From contig OY754339.1 of NCBI GenBank assembly GCA_963573305.1, forward strand, positions 90,427,838 to 90,491,837: a stretch of 64,000 nt of DNA, written 5' to 3'. The translations under genes and the position numbers were made by a program. The notes beneath the pieces are model-generated. The model made no database searches. It was not told where the DNA came from and saw only the letters and a list, made by a program, of their open reading frames with translations. Position 1 is the first letter of the stretch. Every line of letters starts with the position of its first letter. The stretch comes from Pyrrhosoma nymphula (lineage: Eukaryota; Arthropoda; Insecta; Odonata; Coenagrionidae). Below are positions 1-9,748 of this stretch, one piece after another.

Positions 1-1140
1 TTCCAGTTCATACTACCGGAAAACCGCGTCTCGATGATTTTATTAGCAAGAGTCAAACGAGGCTCTATACTGATTTCTGGTCGAAAGTCTTTGCAGCCTG
101 TTTTACCCGCCAGGCTAACATATCTGATGGCAACGTTATGTCTCTCACTTTTGTCGCACCTTCAATTGAGTGTATCACATAATGGGTGAAAAGAGAAAAC
201 CGCTGGAGGAAATTCGATGACAGAAGGTGGACGGACGTGATGATATCGGAAGAGAAGTTGCTCAAGGTCATTATATAATCGGAAGGGGAAGCGCAGGAGG
301 GGAAGAACTAGAATGGATGAAAAGAGGTATGACGTGAGGCGGACTGAAGAGAGAAATCGCATTGGGAGAAAGGTGCCCAAGACTTTCAAAGAATAATGGT
401 AGTCATCACATCTCAATCTACTTTTATCTTATGAATTCATTCCTTTAAGGCGTAACCTTGTGGAAGTCCATTTTGAATAATGACAATAAATAATTATTAC
501 AAGTTTATAAAATCTCCAATGACCGTAATAAATTGGCACCACTCGTCCAAATTACATAACAATTTTCTCACCTTGGTGAGATAAATTTTAAGGGTACTTG
601 GTCATTGAAAAATGCAAAACATGATCCCCGTTGAACAAAAATTACCGTTAATTCTCACTGCAAATTGTTAGTTAATAATCCCATAAGCAGTATAACGATG
701 CAACTACGGAGCTGAAGCGGGAATTTCCCGCTTTGTGCTTTGAGTAAATGCAATCGCAACGAGACATAACGGTAAATAGGAAATTTTAGTATATTCAAAT
801 CTGGCCATAAGTGTTGTTGAGGTTACACTATTTTTTTAATAGAAAATTAAGAAAAGCCTTATTTCAGTTCAGCTCTTTGCCACATTAAATGCGAAAACAG
901 GGACAATTTATCTCTCTCCAGCTCAGTATGGTCCAGGGGATTAGAAATCCTTTTTCACTGCTCCGTGCGCGAGCCCTCTACAACAGTGGATTATAGGTAT
1001 AAAAAATTATCCTATACGAGGATGGTGGAAGAGTTATGTTGGGAGAATAACGAGGGTCGCTGGTACTGGAATGGCGACTCATGGAGGGGTAAGTGAAGAT
1101 AAGATTAATTGAGTAAATATTATAATTAATACTATATTTA
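1..1140. other. No gene seen; AT-rich sequence
   Basis: Only short ORFs without recognisable motifs occur here. I see no convincing inverted repeats or coding signal. A (TTTA)n run at about 1140-1162 separates this stretch from the interspersed repeat that follows. Confidence 0.5.
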
Positions 1141-1164
1141 TTTTATTTATTTATTTATTTACTA

Positions 1165-1770
1165 GCTGAATTACCCGGCGTTTCTCGGGATCACACTCCC
1201 ATCATTATCTTGCATTCGGGAATCTGATAAAGTAAATTTAAACTGTATATGGTGAGTGAAAGTATATTTAAAAAGCAACAAAATAAGCCACTGCACACAA
1301 CCCAATGCTTAGCACTCCTAATCAGCTTAACCATGCAAAATGAATTTTTAATGCGTAAAAGACCGAAATCTGGTTGTCAAAGAAATATGCTATTGTTGAT
1401 TCAAAGAAAATGTGCGTTTTTGCCGCTAAAAAAGCAATTTACAGATAAATACGAATTGGAAAAGGTAATAGATTGAAAAAATTACACACACATTTCATTC
1501 TTTCAGCTATTAAAAAAATCCCAACCCTGTATCTTGAGCGAAAGTAGTTGTAAGTAGTAAAACAGGAAACCACTGCACAAAACCAAATACGTAGTAAAGA
1601 CCACCAAAGGTCTCTTTTTGGTGCCTTGAAATCTTTTTAAAATAGTCTACAATTTTCCTCCTGTCTTAAACTATTAGTCTGCAAAATTTCAGCTTCGGAG
1701 TAAAACTGTAGATTTGTATAAAATACAGACAGATAGTCAGACAGACAAACAATCTTTTACACGTATGTGT
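1165..1770 (+). repeat. Interspersed retroelement-like repeat with (ACAGACAG)n tail
   Basis: The stretch opens with a GCTGAATTACCCGGCGTTTC-like motif. It ends in an AATTTCAGCTTCGGAGTAAA segment followed by an ACAGACAGAT-type microsatellite. A diverged second copy of the terminal part lies at about 2005-2110, so this is a dispersed repeat rather than a unique gene. The microsatellite tail at one end suggests a non-LTR-like 3' end. A 75-codon ORF inside has no recognisable motif and is probably chance. The element class is not established. Confidence 0.5.
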
Positions 1771-2004
1771 TGATGACTCGTGTCACTAAAAGTTCATGAC
1801 ATGAACTTAAGATGTGGTGAAACCATCGAAACAAATAGAAAATTTGTAAAATTTAAATGAAAAAGCCATACGTTGAAAGTGGAATTTCTAAATACGGTTG
1901 TTTCATATTCTTCTGATTCAATAACCGTCCAAGCTAACCATGCCTCTTTATCATGAATATTATTGAGGCTTTGAATCAACGAGATGTTCTTCAGATGTAT
2001 CTAG

Positions 2005-2110
2005 CATAGTTTATAATTATCCTCTTGTCTTGAACTATTAGTCTCCAAAATTTCTGCACGATCGGAGTAAAACTGTAGATTTGTATAAGAGACAAACAGA
2101 CAAACATTAT
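2005..2110 (+). repeat. Partial second copy of the 1165-1770 repeat (3' part)
   Basis: This matches about 1645-1760: a cctcttgtcttgaactatta-like segment, a cggagtaaaactgtagattt segment and a short gacaaacagacaaac tail. It is clearly diverged from the first copy, so the duplication is old. Confidence 0.5.
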
Positions 2111-2470
2111 GTTTTATATTTAGATTTTTAATGTACCTATAGTTAAAATGTATTATATGGGTAGATATTTCTCACTTTAATGCTCCCACATTTGTGCGAA
2201 GAAAATGAGCTTTCGGCGAGGTATTTAGACGTTTCAGAGGAGGTATGCGACACCCTTATAAGTGATTGGCATGAATACTTGTCGATTTTTACGAATGGTA
2301 TCTTGCTCAACTCAACAATCATCCCTTTTCTGGCAACCATTTCTGGGGGGGGTATTTTGTAATCTCACTTAAGTAAGATTACGTCATAAAATGTCATTTT
2401 TTCGTAGTTCAACTCCGCCACCCAGGCAGCGTAACCATCTTCGGCTCTCAAGCTGTGAACTGCCGGTCAT

Positions 2471-4793
2471 GGGGGCCGATTCCATAACTTTACGTTCGAT
2501 CGTTAAAGAGTCATTCCCGCTGGATTATGGGAATTCTATCGAGAACAATTGCCGATCGCGATTCTATAACTCACGTTCGAACGTTTTTTGCCTCACGCAC
2601 GACTCCTCGGCTTCGACGTCAAACTACTTGTCGAAGCGGCCATGGTCGATCGAAGAACAGTTTGTTTTGGTTTTTCATTTGAATGATATTTGAAGAAGTA
2701 TCGCAGTGTGATGTATTCTGTGAGCTACAAATCACTTAAAACATATTATTCTTGGACTTCAAATGTGAATTATGGTATAGAATGCTGTGTGTCGTTATAT
2801 TGGAAGATAGTTTCGAACAGACGTCTTGTGTTGTGTTTTTAGCTGTGGCGATTTAAAGAAAATTATCCCAGTGGAGCATTTAATTTAAAGTTTTAAATGA
2901 AGTTTGCATCACTAAGGTTTCGATTTACAAGAAACAACCGTGTCATTTTTTGTGATAACTTTTAAACGAAGGTTTATCGAGTGTTTAGACTGTGTACATT
3001 GAGACATGCCAGTGGTGACAATTGTTATTTATGTTCTGCGCTGGATTACGTGTGTCTAAGTGGTGATATATTTACGTTAATTAGCTAGACTTGTTCTCTT
3101 TAAATAATGTGTTATGACATAAATGGTATTACAAATGTTACAAATACGTAGTAAGTGTTGGAGAAGACGTAACAGCAATCATTTCGTTGTTTTCACATAT
3201 TGACTAAAGACGTGTTATCTATGTGAATTGAAGTTGGTGACTCGTGTATTGCTCTTGACTTGTAAATGTGGTTATTTACGTCTCAGTGAAAGGATAGACA
3301 GTGTAGTGTTTCATTATTCTTCATTCAGGGAATTGTGGCACCCTAAGTGCCACCTTTTTATTGCATTGCATTGTTGTGTTCAATGTGATTTTGTTGAAAT
3401 AATTAATCCGTTTGCGTTTAAAGCAGGTAATGACTAATTAGCAATAGGCATTTTGATTTGTCCTGGGCAGGGATTACTGTGTTATTTTAGAGTATCTTAA
3501 ATTGTGAGTGTGGTTGTTTACGTCCAAGTGAAAGGGTGATGATTGTTTTGTCTACTCATGCAATGTATCTCGTTTCATTATGCTTCATTTAGTAAATTTT
3601 GCCATCTCAAAATTTATCTTTTCATTTACTCGACGTGATGTCATTAGCAACTATTGTTCCTTTATTTGAGTTCTGCTGTGTGTGCCTGGAGAAATAGTGG
3701 AAGTGATTAAAAGCTGCCAATCTCAAGGTAGGTAATCATATATGCTGCATGTAAGCTCTTGACAGACGGTGACCAGTCTTGTAAAAGTGAGTTACATAGT
3801 ATTTCTATTCGATTTGATGGGAAGAAGGTTGTGTTTAAATGGTATTGAAGGTTGAGTAGTACGTTATTATGGGAACTAGCTAGAGGATAGTATTTAAGTA
3901 TCAATGAATATCCTAATAAATTCATGTCCGAAGTTATATACCAAGGTGTCATATATATGTCTGAGTGTTGTTTTGGAACATTATCATTGAAGTGAACCAT
4001 AGAGCATTAATTTATTTAGATGACGAGAAGTTTCAGCCGTGATGTCGTGGACTTTCAACATAGTAAAGGCAGAAATTGAAATTTTCCACTAATAAAAATG
4101 CACTGGTCTGCCAGTGGAAAATGGCAATTTCTGTCTTAATTATTTAGATAACTACTATTTATCTTTTAATCCGCGACAAGGTTCATTTACGAGAGAAAGC
4201 GTTGTATTTTTAGTGGAATACGAAATGTTTCGAACGAAAGGAGACCGATGTCATTGAAATACATTATTTTTTAGAATTTTGCTGATGATAAGCTTGTAAA
4301 TTTTGATCACCCGTCTGAAATATATAGTGTTTCAGAATCCAGTAAAGACGATTGGAGTGTAATTGAAAGATAAGAGGCAATTCAAGCAGACGTCTATGCC
4401 AATCTAAGCAGACGACATTACATCCGTAGAAGTCATAGAATGACAAGTAATTAGGAAATAATTAATCCAATGAGAACGCATTTAGGGTGCTTATAGTACT
4501 CGTGAGGAAGTAATGTTCAATTATACAGACATTGCAATGCTTATTTAAATTAATATTTTTCAAAATTATTCAAAACAAGTGCAGTCACTCCAATGTCAGC
4601 TCATTGCGCATGCGTAGAAGAGAAACAAGTGCGAACTATGCTGTAAATCCGACAACGCAGCAACGTTCGACGTTCTGCTGAACGATCGCCCTTATAGAAT
4701 CGCTCGTTGGTCATCACTCGAATAAATTGAGCTCGACTGAAGGTGAACGGATCCCTAACGTTCGAACGTCAGCCAAGTTATAGAATCGGCCCC
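2471..4793. mobile_element. Non-autonomous DNA transposon with GGGGCCGATTC termini
   Basis: The left end (GGGGCCGATTCCATAACTT, then ACGTTCGATCGTTA) is inverted at the right end (CGTTCGAACGTCAGCC, then AAGTTATAGAATCGGCCCC). ATG follows or precedes both ends (2469-2471 and 4794-4796), giving a 2-3 bp target duplication of AT or ATG. Extra GATTCTATAACT and ACGTTCGAACGTT copies occur just inside both ends, at about 2560-2590 and 4660-4700. They look like subterminal binding repeats. Internally, two diverged direct copies of a GGTTATTTACGTCTCAGTGA-like segment lie at about 3270 and 3510. No transposase is visible. The AT-type target site would fit an ISL2EU/Harbinger-like group, but that is inference. 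Confidence 0.6.
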
Positions 4794-4796
4794 ATG

Positions 4797-5339
4797 TGCT
4801 GGTCTTTTATTTGATTCATCCGCTCTGATCCGTATCTTTCGACTCTTGATCCGTTTCATCTGCCGCCTGCCGTTAGTTCCATCTCACCTGTCATAAGGAA
4901 CGTGAAATGGAGCCACCATCGTTTCTACTTGAAGCTTTAGTTGGAAAAAAAGCGAGAGCGAGAAAGATACAAACGATTTAAAGTTGTATTGTTGGAATTT
5001 GCTCAACGTGTAGAACTTCAGCACTTTCAACTGCAATTTATTGGACACTGGAAGGTATGCTTTGTTTGAAAAGCTTATTTTATTATTAGCTTGAATTATC
5101 TGTGTTTATATTTCGTATCAATATTTCCCAAACAATGTTGCTGATACCTTTGTTTTCGTGTGCCTTTCCTTTGGTAATTTGGTGTGCATTCTTCTTGAAT
5201 TACTTTGTCGCTAATAAAGTAGCTCCTCGCTAATAGACGATTGTGAGGTTAGATTGCTTCTTGGCTTACGCCTTCTCGCTAATAGATGCTTTGTATTTCA
5301 GCTTTTTTTCCGTGAACGCTCACTAAAAAATTGCCTTTA
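4797..5339. other. Unassigned stretch between a DNA transposon and the bacterial-type locus
   Basis: No gene is recognised. Three short TCGCTAATA motifs occur between about 5207 and 5290. A short ATG-initiated reading of about 24 codons at 4907 has no motif. The left boundary of the bacterial-like segment probably lies somewhere between about 5300 and 5390. Confidence 0.3.
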
Positions 5340-5385
5340 CAGTGTGTACGTAAAGTGGTACTTTTACTGTTTATATTCTATGAGG
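5340..5385 (+). promoter_or_regulatory. Bacterial-type Shine-Dalgarno and imperfect palindrome before the antitoxin
   Basis: A GAGG at 5382-5385 sits 8 nt before the ATG at 5394, which is good bacterial spacing. An imperfect palindrome, CAGT-N2-GTAC ... GTAC-N4-ACTG, spans 5340-5369. Type II antitoxins of the Phd/YefM kind commonly bind palindromes just upstream of their own operon, so it could be an operator remnant. The SD reading is fairly clear. The operator reading is speculative. Confidence 0.4.
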
Positions 5386-5393
5386 TATATACT

Positions 5394-5640
5394 ATGTTTA
5401 TTTATTCAGCAACTATCGCAAGATCAAAATTATTTAAACTAATTGATGAAACTCAAAGAGCGCATGAACATACATATGAAAGGAAAACGTAATAATGCTG
5501 TGATGTTATCGGAAGAATATTATGATTCCATGCAAGAAACTTTATATTTGTTATCAATTCCTAATATGAGAGAGTCTATTTTACAAGCTAGTAGAGAGTC
5601 TATAGAAGAATGCAAAGATTATACTGAAGTAGAATGGTAG
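5394..5640 (+). pseudogene. Phd/YefM-family type II antitoxin, bacterial origin, one frameshift
   Basis: In bacteria this family neutralises a partner mRNA-cleaving toxin and autorepresses the operon. The reading starts at ATG 5394 (YSATIARSKLFKLIDETQR, the usual N-terminal DNA-binding half), shifts frame near 5475-5480, and continues with GKRNNAVMLSEEYYDSMQET, then LYLLSIPNMRESI and an acidic EVEW end. The total is about 81 codons, a normal length for the family. The ETLYLLSIPxMRESI block is a strong family hallmark. The base composition is AT-rich, as in Rickettsia-like endosymbionts. It lies between arthropod mobile elements, so this looks like a lateral transfer that has decayed. The donor cannot be named from the sequence alone. 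The frameshift could in principle be an assembly error. Confidence 0.85.
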
Positions 5641-5722
5641 ATTTAGTACAATATTAGGTAATGTTATCTAAAGCAGCCCAAAAAGATATTACAATTTGTT
5701 TAAAAATAGAAGAAAGCGGTCG
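5634..5722 (+). pseudogene. Truncated RelE/YoeB(Txe)-like toxin N-terminus overlapping the antitoxin
   Basis: An ATG at 5634 overlaps the last 7 nt of the antitoxin gene in another frame, the coupled arrangement usual in type II toxin-antitoxin operons. About 30 codons follow. They contain one in-frame stop (about 5655) and a short SKAAQKD stretch typical of the start of this toxin family. The similarity then ends abruptly at about 5720, where MITE-like sequence begins. Roughly two thirds of a normal toxin, including the catalytic C-terminal region, is missing, so it cannot be functional. The call leans on the position after a convincing antitoxin. The fragment alone would be weak evidence. 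Confidence 0.6.
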
Positions 5723-5912
5723 CCGTTGCCAGGCACTCGTTTGTTCATTCAAGTCTTCGTCATAGTAGACGAGATCGGCAACAGATAGCGCTACCGACTG
5801 AAGCTTCGATAATTCACGAACCGTTCGTGAGCCGATCATTAAGAGAGCGAAAAGGATCTCCCGCCTTCCCGCAAAGAGTAATAAAAAGGTGATATTACAA
5901 AATAACCCCCAT
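5723..5912. repeat. MITE-like fragment, right end GGTGATATTACAAAATAACC
   Basis: The right edge (GGTGATATTACAAAATAACC, then further C) resembles the right end of the MITE at 20432-20709 (GGTGAAATTACAGAATAACC). A matching left end is not visible. Its junction with the toxin remnant suggests that it, or a deletion next to it, truncated the bacterial segment. Confidence 0.4.
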
Positions 5913-6290
5913 AGAAGGACTCGCTTCACGGAGACGGGGGTGGGAGGGGAAGGTGGAGATAAAAGGGGGCATGAACCTCGCAAAGACGCGTGTGGCACGC
6001 GTGACGAAAGTGAGAGCCCTCCACGCCCCCCGCCGAGTTTCGGGGGCGGAACCTCCTTGGGGGCAGGAGGAGGCGGAATGCGAGAGGGGCAGCGGGATAG
6101 CCGGGCTCGGCGGGTCCACCGGTCGTTTTGAGGCGAATGTCGGAAAGGGCTTCCAGCTGGGCTCCAATTCCCTCGTGTGGAAGAAGGGTTGAAGTTACCC
6201 GGAAGAGAAGGAGAGGGAGGGAGGGAGACAAGAGGGAAGGGGGATGGCGGAGACACCGACCGAAGGAAGGAAGTATAGGTGTAGCAAACC
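5913..6290. other. Purine-rich (G/A) tract, no gene
   Basis: The plus strand is strongly purine-rich. That opens several overlapping ORFs on both strands which read as Pro/Ser- or Gly/Arg/Glu-rich low complexity. No domain is visible, and these readings look like compositional artefacts. Confidence 0.6.
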
Positions 6291-6433
6291 TTGGTGCCAC
6301 TCGTACAGAAAATGACGTCATGGAGAGGAGATCAAACAAGTCAATCTTTAAAACACCATGTATTAACCTTTATCCATAAAATTAAAATTGTTAAAAGAAA
6401 TAAGATCAGGTTTGACTTGATGGAATTCCATTT

Positions 6434-6628
6434 TATAACGAAAAATAAAACTTTTACAATCCACAGTATTTGGTCAAAACATGTATTCACAATCCGGATT
6501 TCAATGCTTTTGCATCATCATCAGGTCAATCAAGCACCTGATGATCATACAAAAGCATTAAAATCCGGATTGTGCATACATGTTTTGATTAAAATTGAGG
6601 ATTGTAAAAGTTTTATGTTTCGTTATAA
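6434..6628. repeat. Nearly perfect inverted repeat of a PLE-like tail (arms about 95 bp)
   Basis: Left arm 6434-6530 and right arm 6535-6628 are reverse complements with a handful of differences and a very small loop. Each arm carries a CTGATGA box, a CAAAAGCATT hairpin half and a palindromic AATCCGGATT. Together these form a hammerhead-like core (see the separate entry). The arrangement is two copies of one tail joined head to head. It would extrude as a cruciform and would fold into a long hairpin if transcribed. Confidence 0.75.
6486..6529 (-). ncRNA. Hammerhead ribozyme-like motif (type I, PLE-type)
   Basis: Read on the minus strand: stem I half TTGAC, core CTGATGA (6518-6524), stem II ATGC-AAAA-GCAT with extra flanking bases, core GAAA (6499-6502), stem III as the self-complementary ATCCGGAT, then U and the returning stem I half GTGAA (4 of 5 pairs). 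A short palindromic stem III is the form described for hammerheads of Penelope-like elements, which may act as dimers. The opposite arm (plus strand, CTGATGA at 6538) has AAAA in place of GAAA and should be inactive. Cleavage activity is inferred, not shown. Confidence 0.6.
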
Positions 6629-6639
6629 TTAAAATTGGG

Positions 6640-7083
6640 TCAATGCCAAAATACTTTGACGAATTCCTCATTACCAAAAGTGATTTTCACAATTATAACA
6701 CTAAATTAAATTGTGATTTCCACCTACCGATGAGAAAGAAGACATCATCACAGGCCTCACTCTTTCATAGGGGATTGTTATTGTATAACGCAATGACCTC
6801 AGAACTAAAAACTATTTTAAACCTGGATAGTTTTAAAAGAACGGTAATAGAATGGTTGATACACGCAAGATACTGAAGTTAAGGAGTAAAATGTATCGTG
6901 TACTGAAGTCATAAGAAGCCAATGTATAAAGTGAACCGGCAGTATCAAAATTGTCTGTTTGAAAATGATGTAACATTATTTTGTTTTCAATTTGAATATT
7001 GTCATTTGGAAAATGTATTTGTTATATATACTGGAAATGATTATTTGAATAGCTACTGCTAAATAAACGCTATTATTATTATT
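6640..7083 (+). mobile_element. LINE fragment: ORF2 C-terminus, 3' UTR and (ATT)n tail
   Basis: The frame ending at 6876 reads FHNYNTKLNCDFHLPMRK, then SLFHRGLLLYNAMTSELK, then a DSFKRTVIEWL end. This is the typical C-terminal tail of non-LTR retrotransposon ORF2 proteins (LYN.LP.ELK...FKR...). It is followed by about 200 bp of non-coding sequence with AATAAA and a TATTATTATTATT tail at 7067-7083. Only the 3' end is present, a 5' truncation as LINEs commonly show. It abuts the hammerhead inverted repeat on its left. Confidence 0.7.
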
Positions 7084-7544
7084 AAGAGAGGAGGTATAGG
7101 GGTCCTTTGGTTCTCTCTAGAAGTCCCAAACTGAGCCCTTTGATAACTTTGCCCGATCTTGAAAGCTTAATTCGTCCTCAGTGACCTAAAAGTCTCCGCC
7201 GGTGAATACCACCAAGTTTTGCTATGCCTAAAGCAGCTCAACACCAGTCCTTGCAGAAGGCATTAGACGATAAAACACACTACACTGGTAAACACTGGTT
7301 TTGGTGCCGGGGTTTTTTATGCTTACTTAAGATGTAATTGACCTCCTGAATCTAAATTTGGCATTAGATTTTGCGTAAAAGCTCTAGTTTTTGAGACACA
7401 AAAACTTGGTTATTTACCTTATGAAAGTTAAAGGTGTCAATTAGATAGGAATAAAAACTCCCTGATTGTTAGTATTTTTATATTTTATCGATAAATTGAA
7501 GAAAGAAATGTCACATAAAACATATTGGGAGCAATTATTTACAA
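7084..7544. other. Unassigned; probable 3' flank of the 7545 gene
   Basis: No gene is recognised. The sequence may hold the 3' untranslated end of the minus-strand transposon-like gene that ends at 7545. I could not find a terminal inverted repeat matching the other side of that gene beyond 17,809. Confidence 0.3.
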
Positions 7545-8465
7545 CTAAAATTCACTTGAAGAAAAATACAATGAAAAAGAGTCAGCACTTCTGAGGCTTC
7601 TTTTCCGAGAAATTCTAGAATGACTTTGGGCAGAATAGTCTTTCTGAAGGTTCCAGCAGTAATCTGCCATCATGTGCGTATCCCATCTTGCTTGGTAGCG
7701 GTCCTCCATAGTTTTCATATCCTGATGAAATCTCTCACCTTTTTCTTCGCTTGTGTCTCCTAAATTCACTGGAAAACGGTCCAAGTGGCTATGTAAATAG
7801 TGAACCTTAATACTCATATTGCATCTAAGGTTTCTTACGTTTCTTTAGCATCTCATCAACTAGTTCTGCGTCGTAATTTCCCAGGAAATTATTCACAACA
7901 TCAGCAAACGACCTCCAAGCAAAATGCTCAGCCTCATTCATAAATTGCACGAGCACGGGATCTCTAATTAGCTGCCTAATTGGTGGGCCATCAAAAATTC
8001 TAGCCTTAAGTTTCTCTGAACTGATTTGTGGCATTTTTCTTCCCATGCATGCAAAACCCTGCCCATGTTTATCAAGAGCCTTCACAAACTGCTTCATAAG
8101 GCCTATTTTTATATGCAGTGGAGGCAAAATGATTTTATCTAGTTTGAATAAAGGATTGTTTATGACGTTTTTCTCTCCAACAATAGTGGTTTCTCTCTCC
8201 GGCCACTCCTTTCTCACCCAGTGATTTTCTCTGGCCCTGCTATCCCAAAGACATAAGAAACATGGGTATTTTGTATAACCACTTTGTTGTCCAAGAAGAA
8301 AGTTAACCTAAATTCACACAAATCATTCATTGATTTGTGTGAATTTATGTTAAATGTTCTTGATATATTATCTTCTCCATGATCAAAGCAATGGTGATGT
8401 ATTCTTCTTTCACTTTTGTTGAATGTGCATTTGGAATTGAGCCAAACTTGTTGCCATTGTGAATA
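7545..8465 (-). pseudogene. Arthropod transposon-like gene family, C-terminal part (split by LINE)
   Basis: Read with a few single-base frame changes (near 8215, 8330 and 7820), this part runs HNGNKFGSIPNAHS, then QQSGYTKYPCFLCLWDSRAR, LPPLHIKIGLMKQFVKALDK, HFAWRSFADVV..FLGN, and finally VHYLHSHLDRFPVNLG, GERFHQDMKTMEDRYQ and MMADYCWNL. It belongs to a multi-copy family of uncharacterised intronless proteins that I know from arthropods and Hydra, with conserved LHSHL and GERFHQD blocks. The function is unknown. The copy number and the C/H-rich segments suggest a transposon origin. The missing N-terminal part lies at 16,993-17,809, beyond the inserted LINE. Confidence 0.75.
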
Positions 8466-8640
8466 CATCTACATACTACCCCGCCAGCCACCTCAATAGG
8501 CGTGTGGCGGGGGGTGTTAGGACACCAGCCGTTTACACATAAAAAGGACTCGCTCTAATGAAATTACGCCTAGCATTTATTATAGTCCCTTATTGTTCGG
8601 GGGAAAACGAATTCCCATACCTATCCGTTCGGCAAAATAT

Positions 8641-9561
8641 CTATCTTAATTTATCGTTTCTGTCGGACCTGGAAATATAGTGGGGTTCTAATATGATGTT
8701 CTCCGCGACGCTCTGAAAAATATCTATTCTCAATTGTTCAAGCAATCTAAGCCTAGCGCGCAGCCTCCGAGTATCTAGCGGCTCCCAGCCTAATTCATTT
8801 AACATCTGTGTAACGCTGTCTGTACGCCCGTAGCTGTTTTTGACGAATCGCGCAGCTTTCCTTTGTATTTTATTAAGTACCCGGATTAAGTCTTCTGCAC
8901 CGGATCCCATATGCTCGCTGCATATTCAAGGTGTGGCCGGACGAGTGCGAAATAGCACCTCTCTTTTACTTTTTCATCTGAAATTCTTCCCACAATACGC
9001 TTGACGAATCCTAGCTTCTTCAGAGCTCTGCCACAAATATTTCTTATATGTGCTCCCCATGATAGGTCCGAAGTTATCGTAACTCCCAGATACTTCACAT
9101 CATCTGTCGCCTTTATGTTAACACCATCCACAGCATATACATGGGGACAGTTGGACGACCTCCGCAAGAAATGTACCGCCGTGCATTTTCTCAGATTAAG
9201 TTCGAGTCCCCACTATTGGCTCCACACATGAACGTTGTTTAAATCCGATAATAGAGTTTCAAAGTCAGAGTGATCACTAATTTCACGATAGATGACAGCG
9301 TCGTCGGCAAATAAGCGTATTTTACTGCTAATTCGAGAGCATATATCATTTATGTATATAATGAACAAAAGGGGTCCGATCACGCTTCCTTGCGGGACAC
9401 CTGATGTCACTTTAACTACATCAGAGCTAATTCCGTCAAGAACTAATTTTTGCTAACGATTACTCAGAAAGTCGCGTATCCAGTTTACTACTGTTTCGTT
9501 TAGCCCGCATGACTGTAATTTGTATAAAAGTTTGTTATGAGGTACCGTGTCGAAAGCTTTC
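8641..9561 (-). pseudogene. LINE ORF2, C-terminal half (RT catalytic region and tail)
   Basis: Just after the piggyBac border the protein resumes with KKAFDTVPHNKLLYKL. It continues with SGVPQGSVIGPLLFIIYIND, then the catalytic FADDAVIYREI (FADD box, two Asp present), the KYLGVTITSDLSWGAHI block, ERCYFALVRPHLEYAASIWD and KIQRKAARFVKNSYGR, ending at the stop at 8641. The order is that of a complete RT palm, thumb and C-terminal tail. Stops or frame changes occur near 9430, 9212 and 8900. The N-terminal half is at 13,337-15,191. Confidence 0.85.
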
Positions 9562-9580
9562 TTAACCCTTTATAGGGCAG

Positions 9581-9748
9581 TGGTCCCCTGAGGGACCAAC
9601 GGAGAAATTTCAGTCATACATCGTCCGTAACAGTTCCTCATGCTGCCACTTGGTTTACCATTATCTGGAAAAATATCACAAGTGGCGATGATATGACCGG
9701 AAGCGCCCCAGCGAGAGAAGTATGAAAAAGTGGTCCCTCAAGGGACCA
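9581..9748. repeat. piggyBac left subterminal palindromes (two, 18 bp)
   Basis: TGGTCCCCTGAGGGACCA (9581-9598) and TGGTCCCTCAAGGGACCA (9731-9748) have the same arms and differ in the centre. They match the pair at the right end, so they probably are transposase-binding sites or cruciform elements of this family. Confidence 0.7.

Noticed and set aside
5654..6379. Overlapping ORFs of 80-200 codons on both strands in the purine-rich tract
   Set aside because: They are Pro/Ser or Gly/Arg/Glu low complexity caused by strand composition, run across MITE and toxin-remnant borders, and show no domain.
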